Source: Lophium mytilinum | Taxonomy: Eukaryota > Ascomycota > Dothideomycetes > Mytilinidiales > Mytilinidiaceae | Length of the DNA: 64,000 nucleotides | Direction of reading: 5' to 3' | NCBI GenBank assembly: GCA_010093605.1 | Contig: MU004188.1 | Location: 754,341-818,340, forward strand | In this document: piece after piece, positions 55,486-64,000 of the stretch | Layout: each line of letters begins with the position of its first letter | Position numbering within the stretch: the stretch's first letter is position 1 | Notes under the pieces: model-generated | What the model was told of the DNA's origin: nothing | Databases searched by the model: none | The model's input: the letters and a program-made list of their open reading frames with translations, nothing else | Translations under genes and position numbers: made by a program

Positions 55486-56559
55486 ATGCCTCCTCGGATA
55501 CGGCTCCAGACGCGACAGCTCAAAGTCCGCATATACCATCACCAGATACCCTCACAGCCCTGCTTCTATGCATCTCTAGCGACGGCTACTACACCCGCGC
55601 CTCCAATCGAGCAGACTATCCACTCTGTGTCGCCCATCGCCCGCTTCCCCCCCACACAACCCCCTTCACACAAACCCCCAGAAGTCCGGAAGTCCCAGCT
55701 TCACCGAGAATACCAATCTCTCCTCAAGTCCTCGCCCTTAGTCCTCATCTTCCAACACAACAACCTCCGAGCGGTAGAGTGGATGGGCATACGGCGCGAG
55801 TTGGCTATTGCCCTCCGCAAAGTTGACGCGGAGCTCGCCGCGACCGGACACAAGGACCTCTACGCCGACGCTATCAAGATCCAGATCATACAGACAGGCA
55901 TTTTCGCATCCGCGCTGCGAGTCGTAGAGTTTTACAATCCGGAGTCGACCGAGCTGCCAACACAGCATCCCTCCAACCCTGCCACAGCAACGTCGGCGCA
56001 GATTCCAAATGTCAAGCCCACGCCTGAGGACCCAAGGCTTGCACATGGCCTCTCGCGACAGGCGCACGAGGCGGCTTCGGACAGGAAAAAGAAGCTAGAC
56101 TTGGCACCCTTGCTGTCTGGACCAGTCGCGGTTGTGTCGTTCCCTGCAGTCTCGCCGCAGCACCTCAAAGCGGCCCTCTCCATCCTTTCCCCGAGTGCCC
56201 CTAATTTCCCGGCGCCGAAGCGGAAAGCGAATCCCAGCTACCATGAGCCCGCGGTCCAAAACGGTATCCAGAAGCTTATGATGCTGGGGGCGCGCGTTGA
56301 TGGTAAGGCGTTTGATCAGGAGGGAACAAAATGGGTAGGTGGCATTTCTGGAGGCTTAGATGGCCTCAGAGGTCAACTGGTTGGCATGTTGCAGAATGTG
56401 GGTGCCGGCGTTACGAACGCGCTCGAGGGGGCTAGTCAGAGTGTATATTTTACTATGGAGGGAAGGAAATACATGATGGAGGAGGCAGAGAAGGGCCCAG
56501 AGGAGAAGAAGGGAGGGGAAGAGGCGAAGCCGGAGGGGGAAGAGGCGAAGCCGGAGTAG
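55486..56559 (+). CDS. Mitochondrial large ribosomal subunit protein uL10m (Mrpl11-like), 357 aa
   Basis: The start at 55486 (MPPRIRLQTRQLKVRIYHHQ) gives a basic presequence; a Met at 55441 is in frame but upstream. The uL10-like region is visible: RKSQLHREYQSLLKSSPLVLIFQHNNLRAVEW (in part), then MGIRRELAIALRKVD, and after a variable linker LAPLLSGPVAVVSFPAVSPQHLKAALSIL. This is the expected order for fungal mitochondrial L10 homologues of yeast Mrpl11. A further block, KLMMLGARVDGKAFDQEG, precedes a long acidic C-terminal tail (EEKKGGEEAKPEGEE). It is divergently paired with the mitochondrial prolyl-tRNA synthetase gene. Without a search, the assignment rests on pattern and context. Confidence 0.86.
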   Translation: MPPRIRLQTRQLKVRIYHHQIPSQPCFYASLATATTPAPPIEQTIHSVSPIARFPPTQPPSHKPPEVRKSQLHREYQSLLKSSPLVLIFQHNNLRAVEWMGIRRELAIALRKVDAELAATGHKDLYADAIKIQIIQTGIFASALRVVEFYNPESTELPTQHPSNPATATSAQIPNVKPTPEDPRLAHGLSRQAHEAASDRKKKLDLAPLLSGPVAVVSFPAVSPQHLKAALSILSPSAPNFPAPKRKANPSYHEPAVQNGIQKLMMLGARVDGKAFDQEGTKWVGGISGGLDGLRGQLVGMLQNVGAGVTNALEGASQSVYFTMEGRKYMMEEAEKGPEEKKGGEEAKPEGEEAKPE

Positions 56560-56792
56560 ATGTATATTATGGCAAGACTTGTATATCAAAATGTACGTAG
56601 CACGAACGTGCAATCAGTTGGATGGGATCACGATACAGCTCGAGGATCAACGATTATGATATACAAAATGTCCAAAGTCCTACGCCAACACGCTTTGATA
56701 ATTAGGATAGGTACAGACATAACCTTTCACACGCCTATACGCAAATAAAGCCTACTCCGCACACACATGTTTTGCTGTAGGGATGGTGAACT

Positions 56793-58162
56793 TCAGCCTG
56801 CCGAGTTTCGTGTTGATCGTCGCTTGCCAGGAGTCTCTTCTTTGATCTTCGTCGATGTATCACCTTTGGTAGTTTTCCTCGCAGTGCCATTCGTAGCTAG
56901 CTTTTGCTTCTTTTTCGGCTTCACTTCATCCTCCTCCTCGTCAGAGAGTTCACTGTCTGGCTCTGGCTGTTTTGTCTTTCTTCCTCTCTTCGCAGCTGGT
57001 GATTTCGGCGACGCTTCATCATCAACAGCTTTGCCACGCCCCTTGGCCTTCTTTGATTTCTTCTCTTCCACACCATCTTCGTCGTCATCGCCTTCACCTT
57101 TGATGCCAGCTGACACGGGTCCGGTCTTTTTCTGGACGCTTGGGATGACTGCAGAAGTGCGTCCGCCAACCTTGAGGAAGATTATCTTCTCTCCGTTTGG
57201 AAGCCGATCTCCTCCTTCTTTACCCTTGTTCCAACGGTGGCGCATCAACCCTAAGTAGCTGTTAATGAACATCCGACAGCATTAAGCTGAGATATGCTTA
57301 CAATTCTCGGGAAACTTCGAAGACTCCGCTAGCGTGGTGCAAGCAGTAGTGCATACATCGATGAGAGAGTCGTGAAGCCGTTGGATCTGTTCATCGCTGA
57401 ACGTGTTGCTGTACTGTTCTGGATGTAGTTTCGCTTGATATAAGACCTCGTCACTACCTTAAGTTAGTCTGATTGCATCTAGAAAGCACTGAGGTGACAC
57501 ATATGACTTACCCGACCCAATTGCCAACTCCGCTGATATTGGCTTGATCAAGGAGTAGAGCTTTCACAGGAACCTTCTTGCTCCTCAGCTTCTTCGCCAG
57601 CCATTCCTGCGTCAAGATGTCCGAGTCGATGACGGGATCAGGCCCGTTCTCCTTCAAAGGAGTTGTCTTCCTCATCATGTCGCCCTCAACATCCACCAAC
57701 CTAATGCGGCCAAGTCTGCGACCATCTACGAATGCGACTTCACAATCTGGCTCCTCCTTAATCTGCAAGATGAATTTCCAGAATCGCGGGGGCCATTCAG
57801 CTTCCTCAGGTTTGACAACGCCGTTGGAGCGATAGTGCGCATTGTCGTCATTTGAGAATTTGATCCAGCCGGTCATACCGAAGTGCATCAGGGGATGCGG
57901 GGGTGAAGACATGACGAGCCAAAAATATTTGCCTTGCTGTCGCGCGTCGAGTACTTTCTTTCCAGTCATAGCCTTTGAGAATGCCGTCGCTGAGCATCCT
58001 ACTTTGCCGTAGACAATGTCGTCTTCTTGAGTCTTGACGGCGGATATGGTCTTGCCAACGACGTGCTTCTTGAGAAAGTGCACGATGCGTGCGATTTCGC
58101 CGATCTAGGCACCGTTAGACCCGTGCCTGGCTTTCAAGCAGGATTGAACTCACCTCAGGCAT
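56793..58162 (-). CDS. FPG1: Fpg/Nei-family DNA glycosylase, zinc-less fungal type, 4 exons
   Basis: Exons 58162-58154 (three codons, MPE), 58104-57512, 57453-57302 and 57250-56793 keep phase and give 403 residues. The enzyme excises oxidised bases and nicks the DNA. Pro2 is the expected nucleophile and Glu3 the catalytic acid; MPEIGEIARI matches the conserved start. Further motifs are HFGMTGWIKF, RRLGRIRLVD and KALLLDQANISGVGNWVGDEVL, containing the helix-two-turns-helix. The zinc finger of bacterial Fpg is replaced by ENWLMRHRWNKGK and a following short loop ending KVGGRTSA, as in fungal and plant homologues. The last 130 residues form a Lys/Glu-rich nuclear-type tail (KKSKKAKGRGK). Confidence 0.94.
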
Positions 58163-58618
58163 GATGACTTGAATTGCTCCTCGGAGCGTGGAGTTTCTAG
58201 GCTGATGGGAGGCGGTGATCAAGGCAGCCCTGACGACGCGAAGTTGGCTCCAATTTCAATCACGGTGTCACGTGTGGGCGTCATTTAGCGCAGCCACCGC
58301 CTCCCTACTCCTGTCTCATCTTCTCCTCATTGCTTCACAAAATGCCCATCCCAGTCAGACATCTCGTGTATGTTTTCTTACGAACATCGTTGAGTAGACT
58401 GGTGGTAGCAGCCGAGCTCAAAATGACCCATATATTTCTTGTCGGGCTTCGGCTTCGTTACCTGCAGCTTGATAAGGCCGTTACATAATGCGCGCCCTTT
58501 GTCGATTTCTTGACCTCTTAAAGCATCATTCTTCCGTGCGGTCTACTACCTTCTTCATTACCTGTTCTTCCGAAATCAATATTACTCAACTACCTCTCCG
58601 GTGGTTTTATGAGGCATT
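58163..58618. other. Spacer between divergent genes
   Basis: The start regions of the Fpg gene and the ureohydrolase gene share these 456 bases. The sequence atgcccatcccagtcagaca near 58341 could start a tiny peptide, but I found no credible continuation. Confidence 0.4.
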
Positions 58619-59956
58619 ATGCGACTGCTAACGTCCATCTTGGCCTTTTCATTGCCATGCACCATCATCGCACATTCAACACATCATCGTGAACATCAGG
58701 AGACCTTCTCAAAAGACCGTCTAGAGGAGCTACAGAAGAAATGGGATACCGATGTATGCTAGTTATGTGAAGATAGGTTTTCACTTTTCAAATCCTCTGA
58801 CTAACACGCACTATAGTGGGGGTTTTCTGGCATTTCAACTTTCGCACATTTGCCATATACTAGGTGTCTAAGCCATCCCGAGACTTCCTTCGATATCGGA
58901 ATCATTGGAGCTCCTTTTGATACAGCTGTGAGCTATCGGCCTGGTGCGAGGTTCGGGCCACGCGCGATTCGAGCCGGTTCATCTCGTGAGTACTACCCGC
59001 TTAGAAAGAGCAAGTTCGGTCCTAACTCTGTGATCAAAGGGCAAACATCGTTTCGTGGGTTCAACCCAAGAGCTGGACTGAATCCCTACACGTCATGGGC
59101 ACGTATCATTGACTGTGGTGACATCCCAGTAACCCCGTTCGACAATGCCTTAGCCCTTCGCCAAATGAGCGAGGCATTCATTGAACTTGGCGAACGGCCT
59201 CCGACGCCAGAATCTCTGGAGTCTTCATCGACCTATCAGCATAAGCCCAAGCTGCTTACTCTAGGCGGGGATCACAGCATTGCTCTGCCAGCTCTCCGAG
59301 CTCTCAAGAAGATCTACAATCAGCCCATTGCTGTGGTACACTTCGATGCACATCTTGACACATGGCATCCAGCCAAATATCCTTCGGCCTGGATTGATCC
59401 CGACGACGAGTCTACTCCGTCTTTCTTTAATCATGGTAGCATGTTCTGGATTGCCGCTACAGAGGGACTGATTGCCAACTCCTCATCTGTTCACGCAGGG
59501 CTTCGTACGCGTTTGTCAGGGGATGATGAAGCTGACTACTCTGATGATTCCCAACAAGGTTGGGTACGCATTGCCACGGATGATATTGATGACATCGGAG
59601 TGAAGGGGGTTATTTCCAAGATACTAGACTCAGTGGGAACCGAAGTCCCCGTCTACCTGAGCATCGATATCGATGTTATTGACCCTGGCCTCGCCCCAGG
59701 AACTGGTACCCCTGAACCTGGCGGATGGACTACTCGGGAGTTGATCAGAATTCTTCGAGGCATCGAAAGCCTCAATGTGATAGGCGCCGATATTGTCGAA
59801 GTCAGTCCTGCATATGACGGAGGCACAGAAGCTACTGCAATGGCAGCAGCTCAGATTGGATTTGAAATCTTGACCAGCATTGTTCGACGCGGATTGATGG
59901 ACCAAGCAAAGATTTCAAAAGCTGGCGACGAAAAGCGTGCAAAAGACGAGCTCTGA
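58619..59956 (+). CDS. Agmatinase-like ureohydrolase with signal peptide, 2 exons, 424 aa
   Basis: Exons 58619-58753 and 58817-59956 keep phase. The ureohydrolase fold has the manganese-binding motifs in order: LLTLGGDHSIALP, VVHFDAHLDTW, SIDIDVIDPGLAPGTGTPEPGG and a late EVSPAYD. The SFDIGIIGAPFDTAVSYRPGARFGPRAIR start favours agmatinase or a related guanidino-hydrolase over arginase. The first 18 residues (MRLLTSILAFSLPCTIIA) look like a secretion signal, so this may be an extracellular or vacuolar form. Fungal secreted agmatinase-like proteins are known as a subgroup, but the substrate of this one is not certain. Confidence 0.9.
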
Positions 59957-60172
59957 TTATAGTTATCCGCTTCTTGGAGACACTCTCTATCTATCTTTGC
60001 GATCTGATAAGACTTCGTAGAGAAAAGAAAAAATAGCGCACGTCATCAATAGCGGGGACTGGGAAAGCCGAGCACCTAGCGTCGTGGCACCTCAAGCAGC
60101 ATTCAAGTAAAGATAGCCATCTTCGTTGTAGGTGGTAAATACATTCAAACTACCCTTGTATGAGTACCAGCC
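59957..60172. other. Short spacer
   Basis: This lies between the ureohydrolase stop and the next start codon, both on the plus strand. No feature is seen. Confidence 0.4.
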
Positions 60173-61222
60173 ATGCAACATAACGCGCCGCACAATTCCG
60201 CTACCTTTGAGGGGTGGTATTCCAAATTCACCCTTCCATCCGGAGCATCGTTAGCTCTCATAGTGTGCAGCGTTCCTAATGCTATTCGCAAACCACACAT
60301 GGTAAGCCTTACATACGTGCCTAGAGATGCCTCAAACATCTTCCAAAGCGAACTCTGGGTGGACAACATAGAACGACTCCGCACAGGCCCCGGCAACGCG
60401 TTCGAACTCCGTGTCCCTGGCATTGGTCATGTACGCTGCGACCCAGATTCCACAACCTCCTATGAATTCTCGCACCCATCCTTCTCATTCAGTGCCAAAA
60501 CACGCACCCACACGCCCTGGTCTCCGTCGAAATCCACCCCAGAAGGCATCCTTGTCCACCTACCCCTCCCGCTTCATTGGCACGTGCAATCCCTCGCCTC
60601 TGAGTGCGACTTCGAGCTCCACATCCCTTCTCTCGGCCTCACAGAACTTCCCAATTCCGACCGCTCCGGCCAGGCTACCGTGCACCAGGAGAAGAATTGG
60701 GCCAACAGCTTCCCCAAAGCGCACATCTGGATCCAAGCCCGCGCTGACGACGGCGATGGTCCTCATGGCATCTGCCTCGCAGGCGGGCAAGTGCTAGGAA
60801 TGACAGCCTACCTACTGGGCTACCGCGGCATCAATCCATTGCACAACATTGATTTCACGCCACCTTACGCACTCAGCGTCTTTGGTCTGAGCCCGTTCAT
60901 GACTGTGAACAACGACTGGGAAAAGCGGCGGTTCGATCTCAGCGTGCAGGTGCTGTGGCAGAAGGTTGTGGTCAAAGCGACGGCACCGGCAGGGACGTTT
61001 TTTGCGCTCGCGGCACCGTTTGGTGAGGGCTTTCGGGATAACTTCCTCGCCGAGAGCTTTGCTGCGACGGTAGATGTGGAAGTTTGGAGGAAGAGTGGGT
61101 GGGGAAGTTGGTTTGGTTTCGGAGAGTGGCAGCTTGTGTGTAAGGATCGGTTTGAGGATGCGAGTTTGGAGTTTGGAGGGGAGTATTATCCGTTAAGGGG
61201 AAGCGAGAAGAAGAGGAATTGA
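60173..61222 (+). CDS. Tocopherol-cyclase-like protein, 349 aa
   Basis: This is an uninterrupted frame. Similarity to the tocopherol cyclase fold is visible in FEGWYSKFTLPSGASLALIV at the start, a central LHWHVQSLAS, the signature QEKNWANSFPKAHIWIQA with the Trp-rich pattern, then the block HGICLAGGQVLGM and a late WQKVVVKATAPAGTFFALAAPFGEGFR. A Trp/Gly segment (WGSWFGFGEW) lies near the end. In plants the family closes the chromanol ring of vitamin E; fungi are not known to make tocopherols, so a different lipid or prenyl-quinone substrate is likely. There is no signal peptide or membrane helix. Confidence 0.82.
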   Translation: MQHNAPHNSATFEGWYSKFTLPSGASLALIVCSVPNAIRKPHMVSLTYVPRDASNIFQSELWVDNIERLRTGPGNAFELRVPGIGHVRCDPDSTTSYEFSHPSFSFSAKTRTHTPWSPSKSTPEGILVHLPLPLHWHVQSLASECDFELHIPSLGLTELPNSDRSGQATVHQEKNWANSFPKAHIWIQARADDGDGPHGICLAGGQVLGMTAYLLGYRGINPLHNIDFTPPYALSVFGLSPFMTVNNDWEKRRFDLSVQVLWQKVVVKATAPAGTFFALAAPFGEGFRDNFLAESFAATVDVEVWRKSGWGSWFGFGEWQLVCKDRFEDASLEFGGEYYPLRGSEKKRN

Positions 61223-62015
61223 AGAGGGGTGCTGGGTCCATGTATTGGTGTGGCTTCCTACCCATCTTACTTCGGAGACCTAATTACCCTAGATCGCCAA
61301 AGCTCATTGCATGTTTGTACGACCTCATGAAGAGTAATCTCTCAGGGACTTGATACAGGTAGTTCGATATCCTAATGTGCACCCAAGCAATTTCCTTTCC
61401 CGTTCAGGGGACTGAGCTGCTCATGCTCCAGCCTGAGCTGTGGCTGTGCTGGGGTGAGCGATCCTGAGCCGAGACTGAGCAGCTCGTTGGAACCCAGTTT
61501 TAGGCTGTAGGCCTGCCAGGTTCCAGTTTCACGGCACCGCTAGCCTCTTTATCTTCAACACCAACCACACCAACACACTGAAATCATCAAATGCCTCATA
61601 CCTTGCTTACAGTACACATTTATCACCCTCTTTCTAGACGCAACGTCAAACCTCCTTTGTAAACCCTCAAAGTCGCATTCGCCACAATCAGCATTGTAGC
61701 CTGCATCCTCGTATCTACTGGTATCCTAGGATCCTTTGCTGCTGGTGCGCCCGAAGAGCTTTACTCGGACTCGGGCTTACCCTGAGAGACGAACTCTATC
61801 AATTTATGTATATCATAATTGGGGTCTGCCTATGTGTTACGAACCTCCCACTCTCACGACCCTCCCGCTCCGAGGATCATCTCGTTAGAATTGGGTTGAG
61901 AATATAGAGAAGAGCCTCTTATAATAAGGCCTGGTCCAAGTTTCACCTATTCTATAAATTACTTCATCTTCTTAAGCACTCCTCAGAGCGAGAGGATAAA
62001 TAAGGATCTGCCATA
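61223..62015. other. Intergenic region
   Basis: No gene is supported. A stretch around 61427-61490 repeats gagctg/ctgagc-like words (for example ctgagctgctcatgctccag against its partial reverse complement gactgagcagctc), forming a weak inverted repeat. The leader of the next gene is purine-rich. Confidence 0.4.
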
Positions 62016-63341
62016 ATGGAGATGGTGGAGATGACAGCCTTGCCTCAAGGTGGTTCTACGGGTTCTGCAGCTGCAAGCGGAGTTAGGAATGTGAACGGTA
62101 TGTCTCATTCATGTTCCTCTATACTCCGGTTCGACGAGTAGTCTCACCTTTCATATCCAGACAAAATTCAAAACACAGCCTTGCCAAGTCCTGGATTGCA
62201 ACACGGCGATGCCACATCCAGTCCTGCACAAGCTCCACATGATACGAACGTCAACAACTCCCCCCTTGGTTCTGCGAACCAACAGCGCGTGCTCAGCACA
62301 CTCCCCAGAACATGTGAAGGCGACGATCATCGAAATGGCGAAACTAAGATTCAGTTTGACGCGCCGGATCCGCTCCAAAATCCTCCCGGTTTCATACCAG
62401 AAGAGCAGTCGCCTTTCCCTTTTGGTCATAGGATGTTGTATCAAAAAGAACCATCTTGCGCGAGAAATCAGCTGGTATATGCCCACAATTATTTCTTTGG
62501 ACCGCACTACTTCTCCTCGGTGGGCTGGGCGGCGGGTGGTAGTTGGACGCAAACGACAACGTTCAGCCTCATGAACCTCGAAGTACCAGGAAGTCAGGCA
62601 AATAACTCCTAGTCAATACGTGACTCCTAATCCTAATGGATACCACCGTGTTAGGAGACTCAAGGTTGGCAAGAAATGCATCCAACGGATCAAAGAAATC
62701 GATTCCATTGGGTACTACATTATAGTCGGCATCATGAACGAGCGTACCGGTATACCCAGGGAAGAGCTGGGATGGGTTCATGGCACTGGCGATCTTTTCA
62801 AGACAATCCATGGCCTAGCCCGACGATTGCGGAATCTCCCGCGTAGACTCCTCTCTTTGAAAAGAGTTGCAGGATTTAAAGTCTATGCGTGCCATCCGGA
62901 TGCTGGATACCATGAGAACGTGGAGATGGATCACAAGACTGAGATGATTTTACAGTCCTTTTACCACGACTACAACTTGAAATCCGCCAAGAAGGACTAT
63001 GAAGACCGTTGGGCGAAGTGGGTGCACAAGTCCTTCAACAGCTGTTCTCTCGATCCCGGAGACGGTAAATTAGCCTTACAGCTTGTGCTTCGGTGGTCTC
63101 CCCTCAAGATTACCGCTTATGTCAGTACGCCTGTCATCCTGAGCCTTGCGATAGGAATATGGTACATGAAGCACACTGGAGACATACAAACGGCGTGGAC
63201 CATCTCGTCGTACATTGTGACAGCTGCAGGAGGTAAGGCTTATTCCCTTAATCAACAAGCTCCGCACGTGAGTAGTTAAGTTGACTACCCCTAGTTCTCA
63301 TCGCGCTTCTCGCAGCTGTGACCTCTCTTGGCGATGTGTGA
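62016..63341 (+). CDS. Hypothetical protein with two C-terminal membrane helices, 4 exons, 363 aa
   Basis: Exons 62016-62097, 62161-62474, 62584-63232 and 63295-63341 keep phase. The N-terminal 130 residues are disordered and Asn/Pro/Ser-rich. A charged region follows: YHRVRRLKVGKKCIQRIKEI, then YYIIVGIMNERTG, RRLRNLPRRLLSLKRV and an AKKDYEDRWAKWVHKSF segment. Two hydrophobic helices at the end (AYVSTPVILSLAIGIWYM and SSYIVTAAGVLIALLAAVTS) span the last splice site; the small fourth exon completes the second helix and the stop. The third exon acceptor is CTCGAAG at 62583; the frame would stop without this splice. Function is not recognised; a membrane-anchored fungal protein is all that is supported. 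Confidence 0.72.
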
Positions 63342-63728
63342 GCAAGTACCGCGATCTTTGGCTATCTCTTTGCTTCTTGGGTGTTACAATACGAGCTTTG
63401 TCTCATCAGGTCCTAATTTTCGTCAGTGAATGATTCGGACTGGAGTGGACTGAAGTGGGCCCCAATTACCTTACGCCTAGCGTTATCCTACCCCAGTTAA
63501 AACCCTGCCTAACGTAGTAAGGCGCTCCACTCCACTCTACTCCAGTCCAAGTGGCTCCAGTCCAGTTCCATTACTGATTTTCATATCCGCAAAGCCTTCG
63601 TTGGCCACCACTGTTGTATTTCGTAACCCTTTCAGATCGCAGTCCTGAATCTTCCCGAGGCTTCCTTGAGGTTGTGAATCTTTCACTGCGACTATACTAC
63701 ATTCAATTTCATTGAAGAGCTTATCAAT
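63342..63728. other. Intergenic region with a small inverted repeat
   Basis: This contains the inverted repeat at 63437-63558 (separate entry) and the leader of the right-edge frame. Nothing else is seen. Confidence 0.4.
63437..63558. repeat. Imperfect inverted repeat, MITE-like hairpin
   Basis: The outer arms ggactggagtggactgaagtgg (in part) and ccactccactctactccagtcc are near reverse complements. Further in, ccttacgcctagcgtta pairs with taacgtagtaagg. The whole 120-base unit can fold into one imperfect hairpin. No target duplication is clear. A similar ggctccagtccagttcc piece follows directly. Confidence 0.6.
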
Positions 63729-64000
63729 ATGGGTAGAAGCTATTCAGATTATTCTAATCGAGATCGCCTTTTCCCACACATGACACGAGTATGCCTCTTC
63801 TCCAAGAGAGGCGTATGGAAAACTTACGCAAACAGGTGGTACGCAATGAGCGAATCGGTACGATACTATTGGGAGGTCTTTGGACCCCAAATTAGAAGGA
63901 TTTGGTGCCTGCATTCTGTAATAAGATATCCAGAATATGAGGGCAGTCAAGTTGCTCAAGCAAGAGATTACCATCGGGACACAGTCTCGTCATGCCGACG
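63729..64000 (+). CDS. Partial open frame running off the right edge
   Basis: From an ATG at 63729 the frame is open for 90 codons to the end of the window without a stop. It starts MGRSYSDYSNRDRLFPHM and contains an aromatic-rich stretch (RWYAMSESVRYYWEVFGPQI). No known domain is visible. It could be a first exon; an internal GT at an AACAGGTGG position would be the only obvious early donor. The frame length is modest, so this is a candidate only. Confidence 0.5.
   Translation, partial: MGRSYSDYSNRDRLFPHMTRVCLFSKRGVWKTYANRWYAMSESVRYYWEVFGPQIRRIWCLHSVIRYPEYEGSQVAQARDYHRDTVSSCR

Overview
The window is nuclear DNA from a filamentous ascomycete (Pezizomycotina). The evidence is many short GT-AG introns of about 45-110 bases, compact genes on both strands, and a set of fungal families: Cch1, alpha-arrestin, AIM10-type prolyl-tRNA synthetase, a zinc-less Fpg glycosylase, and proteins beginning with the LPRELRDRIY motif. 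The last family, together with the gene-poor spacers full of decayed repeats, suggests Dothideomycetes, but that placement is inference. I rebuilt exon structures by hand and accepted them only when every junction kept phase.

Left part (1-5.2 kb): a decayed tandem repeat; a 619-bp non-autonomous DNA transposon with 48-bp terminal inverted repeats and a 9-bp target duplication, sitting inside exon 1 of a tiny host gene that otherwise encodes 75 residues; diverged direct repeats; and a hypothetical protein. 6.5-13.6 kb holds the 13-exon Cch1 calcium channel. 15.5-22 kb has a small basic ORF, two tandem LPRELRDRIY-type paralogues, a three-copy ~190-bp satellite with inverted-repeat ends, and a hypothetical gene.

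Middle (22-33 kb): an alpha-arrestin with LPxY motifs, a Dpb4-like histone-fold subunit of DNA polymerase epsilon, a divergent pair (small acidic protein and SUZ-domain protein), and a 1059-residue secreted Leu-Pro repeat protein with Kex2-like sites. 33.2-37.5 kb is gene-poor and carries a 49-bp inverted repeat and a five-copy decayed array.

Right (37.5-64 kb): mostly housekeeping genes. These are retromer Vps26, gluconokinase, the branched-chain 2-oxoacid dehydrogenase E2, ESCRT-II Vps25, a multi-BRCT Rtt107/Brc1-like protein, an alpha/beta hydrolase, a hypothetical protein, a divergent pair for mitochondrial translation (prolyl-tRNA synthetase and ribosomal protein uL10m), an Fpg-type DNA glycosylase, a probably secreted agmatinase-like ureohydrolase, a tocopherol-cyclase-like protein, a two-helix membrane protein, and an open reading frame that runs off the right edge.

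No biosynthetic cluster, CRISPR array, rRNA or intact tRNA was seen. The most distinctive items are the transposon-split small gene, the Leu-Pro repeat protein and the two uncharacterised repeat families.
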